13,623 bases of DNA from PLA2 sp036273915 (lineage in GTDB: Bacteria; Planctomycetota; PLA2), in contig DASUGR010000091.1 of assembly GCA_036273915.1 (NCBI GenBank), positions 1 through 13,623 on the forward strand. The letters run 5' to 3'. Below are positions 1 through 6,831 of this stretch, piece after piece (within the stretch, counting starts at the first letter, position 1; each line of letters begins with the position of its first letter). The translations under genes were made by a program, and so were the position numbers. The notes beneath the pieces were generated by a model, which was not told the DNA's origin, searched no databases, and saw nothing but the letters and a program-made list of their open reading frames with translations.

Positions 1-2
1 GC

Positions 3-935
3 ACCGTCCTGCCGATGCCCGAGGACCTGCCGCCGGCCGTCCGCGACGCCTACGCGGGCACGCTCGCGCCGTTCCCGTTCGCGCTCCCCGACGACACGAT
101 CGGCTTCATCCGCCTGCACCGGAGCCTCCCGGCGCTCTGGAGCAACCGCGACGCGCTCGTCACCGAGCGCGAGATCCCGAAGCTCGTCGAGTTCGAGACC
201 AACTTCGGCAACCTGACCGGCGGCATGGACTTCGTCGAGCAGTTCCTGCCGAGCCTCAACGGCAACGAGATGGCCTTCCTCGCGACGCGCCGCGCGTGGC
301 CGAAGGATGCGCCCGCGCCGGCGATCAAGCTCCCGCAGATGGCGTTCGTCTTCCCGGTGAACGCGACCGAGGAGATGGCGACGAAGCTCCAGGTCGCGTT
401 CCAGACGGGCATCGGCATCGTCAACGCCACGCAGGGCATGATGACGAGCTCCTTCATGACGTTCACCGAGACGTACGACGGCGTGCTCGTCCAGTTCGCG
501 CGCTACCTGCCGCCGAGCAAGGGAGAGCTCGAGGCGAACGAGGGCCTGCCCATCCGCTACAACTTCGAGCCGGCGGCGGCGCTCGTCGACGGCCACTACG
601 TCCTCGCGACGTCGCCCGGCATCGTGAAGCAGCTGATCGACGGCCGCCGCGGCGAGACCCCCGCGGGCGACCACACCAACGCGGGCCTCTGGCTCAGGCC
701 CGAGGCGGCGCGCGAGAGCCTCGTCGAGAACCGCGAGGCGCTCGTCGCCGACACGATGCTCAAGAAGGGCGACGACCGCGCGACCGCGGAGAAGGAGATC
801 GACCTGCTCCTGGGTCTCGCGAAGCACGTGAGGAGCGTGTCGCTCGTCGCGGAGGAGAGCCCCGCGTCGTTCGCGATCGCCCTCGAGATCCGGCTGGGAG
901 GTGAGGGGGCCTCGGGGGCAGGGGGGATCAGGTAA
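3..935 (+). CDS. DUF3352-like protein of unknown function, 5' end outside window
   Basis: The frame is open to the left edge with no stop, and no ribosome binding site precedes the first ATG (position 15), so the gene probably begins upstream. From that ATG 306 residues are visible. There is no membrane segment and no catalytic motif I recognise. The stretch GGMDFVEQFLPSLNGNEMAF (about residues 69-88) resembles the 'bottom of helix, LLP-L-G-E-A' pattern of DUF3352-type proteins, which are conserved, often secreted and uncharacterised. This assignment is by eye and tentative. The C-terminus turns into Gly/Ala low complexity (GGEGASGAGGIR) encoded by four G-runs at 896-926. The TAA stop shares its last base with the ATG of the DUF1800 gene (TAATG), so the two are probably translationally coupled and may work together. 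Confidence 0.75.
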   Translation, partial: TVLPMPEDLPPAVRDAYAGTLAPFPFALPDDTIGFIRLHRSLPALWSNRDALVTEREIPKLVEFETNFGNLTGGMDFVEQFLPSLNGNEMAFLATRRAWPKDAPAPAIKLPQMAFVFPVNATEEMATKLQVAFQTGIGIVNATQGMMTSSFMTFTETYDGVLVQFARYLPPSKGELEANEGLPIRYNFEPAAALVDGHYVLATSPGIVKQLIDGRRGETPAGDHTNAGLWLRPEAARESLVENREALVADTMLKKGDDRATAEKEIDLLLGLAKHVRSVSLVAEESPASFAIALEIRLGGEGASGAGGIR

Positions 936-2173
936 TGCACGAGATGCTCAAGCCCTACGAGGGCGCCTTCGACTTCGATGCGGCCGCGCACCTCTGGCGC
1001 CGCGCCGCGTTCGGCGCGCCCAGGGCCCGCATCGAGGAGACGGCGAAGCTCTCGCCGCGGGACGCGGCGCGCTCGATCGTCCGCGGCCCCGAGAAGGACG
1101 CGGCGGCGGAGGGGCTCGAGTCCGTCTACGCGCAGGTCGCGGGCACCGGCAAGGTGGACGCGATCCGCGCGTGGCTCTTGCAGCGGATGGTCCGCTGCGA
1201 GCACCAGCTCCGTGAGAAGATCGCACTCTTCTGGCACGGCCACTTCGCGACGAGCGTCCTCAAGGTCAACGAGCCCGCGTGGATGGGGCGGCAGTACCGG
1301 ATCTTCCTCGAGGGCGGCCTCGGCGCCTTCGGCGACCTCCTGGGCCGGGTCACGCGCGATCCCGCGATGATCCGCTGGCTCGACAACGAGACCAACGCGA
1401 AGGGCCATCCGAACGAGAACTACGCCCGCGAGCTGTTCGAGCTCTTCACTCTGGGCGACGGCAACTACACCGAGAACGACATCAAGGAGGCGGCAAGGGC
1501 CTTCACCGGCTGGCACATCCTCGCGGACCAGTACCACTTCTCCGCGCGCCTCCACGACGACGGCGAGAAGGAGGTTCTTGGCGCACGGGGGGCGTGGAAC
1601 GGCGACGACGTCTGCCGGATCGCACTCTCGCAGAAGGCCTGCGGGCGGTTCCTCTCGCGAAAGCTCCTCCAGTTCTTCGTGACGCCCGACCCGCCGGCGG
1701 AGGTCGTGGACGCGTTCGGCGAGGAGCTTCGCGCGCGCGGCTACCGGATCGGCGAGTGCCTCGAGATCCTCTTCGCCTCGCGCGTGTTCCACGCGAGCCG
1801 CGGCACGCTCGTGAAGTCGCCGATCGAGTTCGTCGCGACGTCCGTCCGCGTGTTCGAGGGCAGGCTCGACGCCAGCGCGGCGGCGGGCGACCTGCGCGCG
1901 ATGGGGCAGGACCTCTTGGCGCCGCCCAACGTGAAGGGGTGGCCCGGCCACACCTCGTGGATCAACACCGCGACGTGGCTCGCCCGCGTCGACACGGGGC
2001 GCCGCCTCGCGTCCACGTTCGACGTGCGCGGGAGCGGCGACGACGCCGTCCTCGCGTACGGCCGCCTGCTTTGCGGCAAGGCGCCAGGCGCCGAGGAGCG
2101 CCAGCGTCTCGCCGCCGCGGACTCCGATCTCGCCCACGCCCTGCTCTGCCTTCCGGAGGCGCACCTGTCATGA
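935..2173 (+). CDS. DUF1800 domain-containing protein
   Basis: A 412-residue, full-length DUF1800 protein. The family hallmarks are present in order: HLWRRAAFG near the N-terminus (family form H-L-RR-FG), HPNENYARELFELFTLG at 158-174 followed by YTENDIKEAARAFTGW at 178-193, SRKLLQFFV in the middle, VKSPIEFV, and PPNVKGWPG at 330-338. DUF1800 proteins are widespread in bacteria, nearly always sit beside a DUF1501 gene, and have no established biochemical role. No signal peptide is visible: the domain begins almost at the first Met. The ATG overlaps the upstream stop and has a G-rich ribosome-binding region (about 921-926). A second ATG at 944 is possible. The TGA stop overlaps the next start (ATGA). 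The family is certain, the function unknown. Confidence 0.93.
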   Translation: MHEMLKPYEGAFDFDAAAHLWRRAAFGAPRARIEETAKLSPRDAARSIVRGPEKDAAAEGLESVYAQVAGTGKVDAIRAWLLQRMVRCEHQLREKIALFWHGHFATSVLKVNEPAWMGRQYRIFLEGGLGAFGDLLGRVTRDPAMIRWLDNETNAKGHPNENYARELFELFTLGDGNYTENDIKEAARAFTGWHILADQYHFSARLHDDGEKEVLGARGAWNGDDVCRIALSQKACGRFLSRKLLQFFVTPDPPAEVVDAFGEELRARGYRIGECLEILFASRVFHASRGTLVKSPIEFVATSVRVFEGRLDASAAAGDLRAMGQDLLAPPNVKGWPGHTSWINTATWLARVDTGRRLASTFDVRGSGDDAVLAYGRLLCGKAPGAEERQRLAAADSDLAHALLCLPEAHLS

Positions 2174-3396
2174 CGACGCCTTCCATGAGCTCCCCGGGAT
2201 CACCCTCCTCCCCTTCCCCGCGCCTCTTCCCGTCCTCCCTCTCGCGGCGCTCGTTCCTGAAGAGCGCGCTCGCCTTCCCGGCGGCGGCGACCCTGCCGGG
2301 GCTCTTCGCCCGCGCCGCCTTCGCCTCGGGCCCTGGCGACGAGGTGCTCGTCCTCGTCCGGCTCGAAGGCGGCAACGACGGCCTCAACACGGTCGTGCCG
2401 TTCGCGGACGACCTCTACCATCGTGCCCGGCCCGGGATCGGCGTGAAGGATCCCGTGAAGCTCACGGAGGAGACCGGGCTCCACCCGTCGCTCGGCGCGC
2501 TGCGCGCCGCGTGGGACGAGGGCGCGCTCGCGATCGTGCAGGGGGTCGGCTACCCGGACTCGTCGAGGAGCCACTTCACGTCGACCGACATCTGGCACAC
2601 GGCGTTCACGGGGACGCCGGAGCGCTGGAGCGGCTGGGCCGGGCGCGCGCTCGATCGGATGGACGAGGGCGAGGTGCCGGCGCTGCAGCTCGACCCGGCG
2701 CCGCTGTCGCTCGCGCTGACCGGCGAACGCGTGGTCGTGCCGGCGGTCGCGGACGCGGAGAGCTTCCGCGTGCGCGGGAACAAGGATCTCCTGGCGGCGC
2801 TCGTCGCGCGGCCGCGCGAGGGTGTCGCGGAAGACGTGCGGCGCGCGGGCGCGACCGCCTACAGGACGGCGGAGCGGCTCGAGAAGTCGCTCGGCAGCGG
2901 AGACGCGCGCGGGTATCCGGACACGGATCTCTCGCGGCGGCTGTGGCAGGTAGCCCGGCTCGTCGAGGGCGGGCTCCCGGCGCGCGTGTATGCGGTGCGG
3001 CTGTCGGGCTTCGACACGCACGCGAAGCAGGGGAACGCGCACGCGTTGCTCTTGAGAACGCTTGGCGACGCGCTCGCGGCGTTTGAGGCGGACCTCAAGG
3101 CGAAGGGTCTCGACAAGCGCGTGCTCGTGATGACGTACTCGGAGTTCGGCCGGCGGGTGGAGGAGAACCGCTCGCTCGGGACGGACCACGGGACGGCGGC
3201 GCCGCTGTTCGTGATGGGGGGGCGCGTGAAGGGCGGCCTCCTGGGCGCGCATCCCTCGCTGGCGGATCTCGACGAGGGCGACTTGCGGTTCCACACGGAC
3301 TTCCGCCGGGTGTACGCGACGGTCTTGGACCGCTGGCTGAAGGCCGACTCGCACGCAGTCCTCGGCGCCGCCTACGCCCCCGTGCCCTTCGTCTAG
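2170..3396 (+). CDS. DUF1501 domain-containing protein, Tat-exported
   Basis: A 408-residue DUF1501 protein. The start is the ATG in the ATGA overlap with the DUF1800 stop, with GGAGG at 2155-2159. The open frame runs much further upstream, but only as a shadow of DUF1800. A twin-arginine signal is plain: SRRSFLK at 25-31, a hydrophobic stretch, and AFA|S near residue 53, so export of a folded, possibly cofactor-bearing protein is expected. Family motifs: VRLEGGNDGLNTVVPF (63-78), QGVGYPDSSRSHF then DIWHTA, TYSEFGRRVEEN (322-333) and TDHGTAAPLFVMGG (338-351). DUF1501 falls in the alkaline-phosphatase/sulfatase-like superfamily, but no substrate is established. Coupling to DUF1800 is the usual arrangement. 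No T-rich terminator follows. Downstream genes converge. Confidence 0.94.
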   Translation: MTTPSMSSPGSPSSPSPRLFPSSLSRRSFLKSALAFPAAATLPGLFARAAFASGPGDEVLVLVRLEGGNDGLNTVVPFADDLYHRARPGIGVKDPVKLTEETGLHPSLGALRAAWDEGALAIVQGVGYPDSSRSHFTSTDIWHTAFTGTPERWSGWAGRALDRMDEGEVPALQLDPAPLSLALTGERVVVPAVADAESFRVRGNKDLLAALVARPREGVAEDVRRAGATAYRTAERLEKSLGSGDARGYPDTDLSRRLWQVARLVEGGLPARVYAVRLSGFDTHAKQGNAHALLLRTLGDALAAFEADLKAKGLDKRVLVMTYSEFGRRVEENRSLGTDHGTAAPLFVMGGRVKGGLLGAHPSLADLDEGDLRFHTDFRRVYATVLDRWLKADSHAVLGAAYAPVPFV

Positions 3397-3605
3397 CGTG
3401 CGTACCGAGTACGCCGTCCGACGGACGTATCTCCCTGCCGGGTAGGGGGTTGGGGCCGGCAGGTGCGGACTCAGGGGTCCGGGTTTGTGCGGCGCAGGTG
3501 ATCAGCCGCTTGCCTGCGGAAGCTCGTCCGGCGACGGCAGCTCGAACGCATTCGACCAGCGACGGGTCCCCCGGAACCCCTCCCGATCCGCCACGCGGGG
3601 CGCGG
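3397..3605. other. Structured intergenic region between convergent genes
   Basis: No gene is supported in these 209 bp. Several inverted repeats lie in a row: CGTAC/GTACG around CGA (3401-3413), CGTCC/GGACG around GAC (3415-3427), an 8-bp stem CCTGCCGG (3434-3441) with CCGGCAGG (3456-3463) enclosing a G-rich loop, and CGCAGG (3493-3498) with CCTGCG (3513-3518). The hairpins directly after the DUF1501 stop could halt transcription from either side, but none has a T-tract. Confidence 0.45.
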
Positions 3606-3923
3606 CTATTGCAAGGACGGCGCGGTCGCGACCTCGCGTCCCTCGCGCGGCGCGCCCATCTCCTCTCGCGGCGGCGTCGCGTGGCGCCGACCGACGCGCA
3701 TCCGCACGTACTGCACCCACACGAGCAGCATGAGCGACCCCGCGACGTGGTTCGGGTAGTACGCCCACCAGGACTCGGCGACGCCGTAGTACTGCTCCGG
3801 ATCCACGGTGAAGAGCAGCGCCTTGCCGACCACGCGTCCGGCGATCGCGGAGAGCGCGAGCGCGGCGAGGAGGAAGAAGAGAAGCCGCCGCCGGTTGCGC
3901 CGGATCTGGTCCCGGAAGGCCAC
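3606..3923 (-). CDS. Small two-helix inner-membrane protein, unknown function
   Basis: I do not recognise this 105-residue protein. It has a basic N-terminus (FRDQIRRNRRR), a first hydrophobic helix (about 14-38), an aromatic-rich loop (DPEQYYGVAESWWAYYPNH), a second helix (about 60-74) and a basic tail (RMRVGRR), so both ends should be cytoplasmic. The coding frame was chosen by this membrane-protein pattern. A longer reading frame that contains it is upstream only an antisense or offset shadow of the esterase. The start is uncertain: GTG at 3923 is the first plausible codon in frame, while a GAGGA lies 17 nt upstream, too far to be a normal ribosome binding site. An ATG at 3940 opens a different, unconvincing frame. 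It lies 68 bp after the esterase stop in the same orientation, so co-transcription is likely. Confidence 0.6.
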   Translation of the reverse strand: MAFRDQIRRNRRRLLFFLLAALALSAIAGRVVGKALLFTVDPEQYYGVAESWWAYYPNHVAGSLMLLVWVQYVRMRVGRRHATPPREEMGAPREGREVATAPSLQ

Positions 3924-3991
3924 GAAGGGGCCATCGGCATTCCTCGGAGGAGGATTGAGGGGGGGCTGGGGGGCGGCGGACGCGGCGGGAA

Positions 3992-5029
3992 TCAGCTGGG
4001 TTTGCGGCCGCTCGGCCTTCCCAGCGCGAGCTGGAGCGGGAGGTGGAGCCGACGGCCCCACGCACCCTCGTCGTGCTGCTCGAGCGGGAACACGAGGTGC
4101 AGGAACTCCTCGCGGGGGCGGTAGCCGCGCCGCGCGAGCGCCATCGCCATCGCGAGCGTGACCTCGTAGTTGTCGCCGGGCCAGCCGCTGTCGAGGTAGA
4201 ACTTCGTTTTCCGCTTGCGCTCCTCGAGCACGCGGTCGATCAGGTCGTCCTTGTGGGAGAACGTGCTCGACATGCACGCGGCGAAGCCGAACACCCTCGG
4301 GTACTCCCACGCCATGAAGAACGACACGACGCCGCCGAGCGACGAGCCGATCACGCCGGTCCCCTCCGGTCCCGCCACCACGCGCAGCCGGCAATCCACC
4401 TCGGGCTTGATCTCGCGCACGACCGACCGCGCGTACGCCTCGTACCCGGGCTTCGTGTAGTCGTGCATCCGGTCCGCGGAGTGGATCCCGACGATGATCG
4501 CGGCGTCCACCGCGCCCATGGCGTCGAGCAGGCCGATGGCCTCGTCCACCCGCCACTCCCGCCCGCCGAACGCCTCCTCGGGGAAGAAGAGGTTCTTGCC
4601 GTCCTGCATGTAGAGCACGGGGAACCGGCGCAGCGGGTTCCCGTCGTAGCCGGGCGGGAGGTAGGCGCGCACGAGGTGCGTTCTCCCGAGGATCCTCGAG
4701 TCGATCTCCATGAGCGGCGAGAACGAGCCGGTCGCGGGGCCGCGGAAGTACGGGTAGACGTCGCGGCCCGGATCGCCCGTCATCAGCACGAGCGAGTTCA
4801 TGCCGACGGCCCAGCGCATGCTGCCGTCCTCCGCGCGCAGGCACGGCTTGAAGTAGAGGTACGGCTGCCTCGCCTCGAGCGTGAACGTGGACGTCGTGCC
4901 GTCGCGCGAGATGGACTTCGGCTCGACGTCCCGGTCCCAGTCGAGCTCCGTGCGGAGCACGATGCGGCCCTGGCCCTCGGGGTAGCGGACGCGAAGCGTC
5001 CGGCGCAATCGCGCGCGGGTCTGGTACAT
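3992..5029 (-). CDS. Putative esterase, alpha/beta-hydrolase fold (esterase D/Fes-like)
   Basis: A 345-residue protein of the 'putative esterase' (PF00756) type. Residues 1-100 look like a beta-rich N-terminal module such as those preceding the hydrolase in enterochelin-esterase-like proteins. The hydrolase follows: LVRAYLPPGYDG (119-130), FPVLYMQDGKNLFF (136-149), nucleophile elbow GSSLGG (228-233, Ser230), a likely acid Asp280 in YLDSG, and His319 in EQHDEGAW, so the triad looks intact. The substrate is unknown. There is no signal peptide, so it is probably cytoplasmic. The start is the ATG at 5029. The frame continues upstream as Arg/Ser-rich low complexity, and a TACAAT hexamer ends 9 nt before this ATG. 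It lies 64 bp after the ada stop and upstream of a small membrane protein on the same strand. Confidence 0.88.
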   Translation of the reverse strand: MYQTRARLRRTLRVRYPEGQGRIVLRTELDWDRDVEPKSISRDGTTSTFTLEARQPYLYFKPCLRAEDGSMRWAVGMNSLVLMTGDPGRDVYPYFRGPATGSFSPLMEIDSRILGRTHLVRAYLPPGYDGNPLRRFPVLYMQDGKNLFFPEEAFGGREWRVDEAIGLLDAMGAVDAAIIVGIHSADRMHDYTKPGYEAYARSVVREIKPEVDCRLRVVAGPEGTGVIGSSLGGVVSFFMAWEYPRVFGFAACMSSTFSHKDDLIDRVLEERKRKTKFYLDSGWPGDNYEVTLAMAMALARRGYRPREEFLHLVFPLEQHDEGAWGRRLHLPLQLALGRPSGRKPS

Positions 5030-5038
5030 GGGCGCGCG

Positions 5039-5044
5039 ATTGTA
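5039..5044 (-). promoter_or_regulatory. Candidate -10 element for the esterase
   Basis: TACAAT on the minus strand ends 9 nt before the esterase ATG in an otherwise GC-rich gap. It would start a transcript within a few bases of the start codon (leaderless or nearly so). No clear -35 is visible. The call rests on position and on similar elements at other starts in the window. Confidence 0.35.
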
Positions 5045-5093
5045 TCGGCGGCCCCTCCCGCGCCGTCGGTCCCCGGAGCCCCTTCGATTCCTT

Positions 5094-6143
5094 CTACGCG
5101 TTGCGCTCGAGCTCGAGCAGGCGGCGCTTGCGCCAGAGGCCGCCGCCATAGCCGGTGAGGTTGCCGTCGGACCCCACCACGCGGTGGCACGGCACGAGGA
5201 TCGCGATCCGGTTGTCGCCGACGGCCTTGGCGACGGCGCGCACGGCGGCCGCGCGGCCGATCGCGCGCGCGAGCCCGCCGTACGTCACGGTCTCGCCGCC
5301 CGGGATCCGCGCGAGCTTATCCCATATTAAGTTCTGGAACGACGTGCCGGGCGTCTGGAGCGGCACGCCGAAGCTGCGGCGCCTGCCGGCGAAGTACTCG
5401 GCGAGCTCGTCCGCGGTCTGCTTCAGCACGCCGTTCGATCCCGGCGCGAACGCGCAGCCGAGCCGGCGGCGGAGCGTCCTCAGCTGCGTCTCGAGCATGT
5501 GCCGGTCGGCGAACTCGAGCAGGAAGAGCGCGCGCTCGTCGGCCGCCGCGATCATCGGGCCCAAGGGCGTCGGGATCCGCGTGACGCTCAGGAGCGACGC
5601 GTCCTTCGCCTTCGTCGGGCTCTTGCCGACCAGGTTCCGGAACGCCTCGTGGAAGCCGCTGAGCGAGTCGTAGCCGCTCGCGAACGCGGCGCCGGTCACG
5701 TCGCCGCCCTCGCGGATCCGCCCGAGCGCGACGGAGAGGCGGCGCGCGCGGCTGTACGCCTGGAACGTGAGCCGGTGGTGGTTCACGAACCAGCGGCGGA
5801 CGCGGCCTGGCTCGAGGCCGCGCGCGCGGAGGTCCCGGTCGCGCCACCGCCGCGACGGGTCCTTCTCGACCTCGTCGAGCAGGGGCGCGAGCCACTGCGG
5901 CCGCTCGCCCGCGGGCTCCATCGGCCGGCAGCGGAGGCACGGCCGGAACCCCGCGAGCAGCGCGTCGTGCGCGGTCGCGAAGAACTCCACGTTCTCGGGC
6001 CGCGGCCGCCTGGCCGGGCAGGTGGGGCGGCAGAAGATCCCGGTGGTCCTGACGCCGGTGAAGAACACGCCGTCGTAGGACGGGTCGCGCGCGGTGAGTG
6101 CTCTCTGCATCTCGGAGGGGCTGGGGAGCGCACGCTCGATCAT
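5094..6143 (-). CDS. ada: Ada: methylphosphotriester sensor / AraC regulator / O6-methylguanine-DNA methyltransferase
   Basis: A complete three-part Ada of 349 residues (E. coli Ada is 354). The N-terminal zinc domain has VRTTGIFCRPTC and FRPCLRC: Cys38, Cys42, Cys69 and Cys72 match the zinc site, with Cys38 as the phosphotriester methyl acceptor. The AraC-type helix-turn-helix covers about 98-180 (RLTFQAYSRARRL, ASGYDSLSGFHEAF). The methyltransferase domain carries TYGGLARAIG and the acceptor Cys319 in PCHRVVG. Known role: repair of alkylated DNA and, once Cys38 is methylated, activation of the adaptive response. The start is chosen at ATG 6143 (MIERALPSPSEMQ). A GTG at 6176 and an ATG at 6110 are alternatives. 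A short AT-rich patch at 5316-5335 encodes NLIWDK with codons unlike the rest of the gene. It is divergent from the lipoprotein operon. Confidence 0.93.
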   Translation of the reverse strand: MIERALPSPSEMQRALTARDPSYDGVFFTGVRTTGIFCRPTCPARRPRPENVEFFATAHDALLAGFRPCLRCRPMEPAGERPQWLAPLLDEVEKDPSRRWRDRDLRARGLEPGRVRRWFVNHHRLTFQAYSRARRLSVALGRIREGGDVTGAAFASGYDSLSGFHEAFRNLVGKSPTKAKDASLLSVTRIPTPLGPMIAAADERALFLLEFADRHMLETQLRTLRRRLGCAFAPGSNGVLKQTADELAEYFAGRRRSFGVPLQTPGTSFQNLIWDKLARIPGGETVTYGGLARAIGRAAAVRAVAKAVGDNRIAILVPCHRVVGSDGNLTGYGGGLWRKRRLLELERNA

Positions 6144-6356
6144 GCGGTCATGATCGCCGACCCGGCGGGCCCGCACTACCGGGATTCAGGCGTCGAATTC
6201 GATCTTCGTGGGTGCGCGCCGCTGCAGCCGACGGGCGGCGCGGGCCCGCGGTGCCGGTGCGGTGCGGCGAGGCGCGCCGCTCGCGGCTGGGCGGCGAGTC
6301 GTGCGTCGCTTGCGTACCGCCTCGCAGCGGGGCGCCACGGCGATAGAATCCCGCCG
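6144..6356. other. Divergent intergenic region, ada / lipoprotein operon
   Basis: 213 bp of GC-rich sequence between two divergent genes, with no supported gene. A perfect 10-bp palindrome, TCGAATTCGA, stands at 6193-6202, about 50 bp before the chosen ada start, where an operator could lie. Nothing resembles the E. coli Ada box. The right end holds the -10-like hexamer of the lipoprotein gene. Confidence 0.4.
6344..6349 (+). promoter_or_regulatory. Candidate -10 element, leaderless start of lipoprotein operon
   Basis: TAGAAT is followed by exactly 7 nt (6350-6356) and then the GTG start at 6357. Transcription starting 7 nt past a -10 box would begin on the start codon itself, and no ribosome binding site is present. 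The same spacing occurs upstream of 10928 (+) and 10876 (-). Confidence 0.4.
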
Positions 6357-6830
6357 GTGCGGCCCATACTCCTCCTCCTCGCGCTCGCCGGGTGCAACGC
6401 GTTCCTGAACAAGGACTACACCCACGAGCCGGCGCCGCGGATCGACGGCGGGATCTGGCTCTCGGAGAGGCCCCCCGCGCACGAGTGGCGCGTCGTCACC
6501 TTCTTCGCGACGGACGGCGAGCGCTCCGCGGGCAACGTCCCGCGGCTGAAGGCGCTCGCGGCGGAGTTCGGGCCGAAGGGCGTGGACGTCATCGCGATCA
6601 CGCGCGCCCCGGTCGAGGACGCGCGCCGCTTCGCGGAGCAGCACGCCGCGGACTACACGATCCAGGCGCTCGGCGACGCCGCGTTCGAGCGGTGGGGGGT
6701 CGGCGACGCCGAGCACGCGCCCATCTACGTCGTCGACCCCAACGGCATCGTCCTCACGAGCGGCCACGACAACTGCGTCGAACTCCTCCGAGAGCGGCTC
6801 GGCTCCGCCCCCGAAGCCCCCCGCAAGTGA
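6357..6830 (+). CDS. Thioredoxin-fold (redoxin-like) lipoprotein lacking the CxxC
   Basis: A 157-residue lipoprotein. The GTG start gives a short signal, RPILLLLALAGC, with lipobox LAGC (10-13), so Cys13 should be lipidated. The frame runs far upstream only as an antisense shadow of ada. The rest follows the AhpC/TSA-thioredoxin pattern: EWRVVTFFATDGERSAGNVP (43-62), GVDVIAITRAP (75-85), FAEQHAADYTIQALGD, FERWGVGDAEHAPIYVVDPN with the conserved Pro122, then a C-terminal helix. Where thioredoxins read W-C-x-x-C, this protein has Gly54 and Ser57, so it should not do dithiol chemistry. Cys140 is the only other cysteine. It is first of three genes (1 nt to the CYTH gene, which lies 9 nt before rarA). 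It may be a binding or chaperone-like periplasmic protein. Confidence 0.8.
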   Translation: MRPILLLLALAGCNAFLNKDYTHEPAPRIDGGIWLSERPPAHEWRVVTFFATDGERSAGNVPRLKALAAEFGPKGVDVIAITRAPVEDARRFAEQHAADYTIQALGDAAFERWGVGDAEHAPIYVVDPNGIVLTSGHDNCVELLRERLGSAPEAPRK

Positions 6831-6831
6831 C

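Noticed and set aside
596..2164. Long minus-strand open frame (522 codons) antisense to the DUF3352-like and DUF1800 genes
   Set aside because: It is a by-product of high third-position GC: the translation is Arg/Glu/Ala-rich without motifs, while the plus strand carries clear DUF1800 signatures.
3924..4844. Upstream part of the long minus-strand frame that contains the small membrane protein
   Set aside because: It overlaps the esterase in another frame and reads as Arg/Gly/Pro-rich junk. Only the last 105 codons look like a protein.
5499..6356. Plus-strand frame extending the lipoprotein far upstream
   Set aside because: It is antisense to ada. The GTG at 6357 with a lipobox and a -10-like box fixes the real start.
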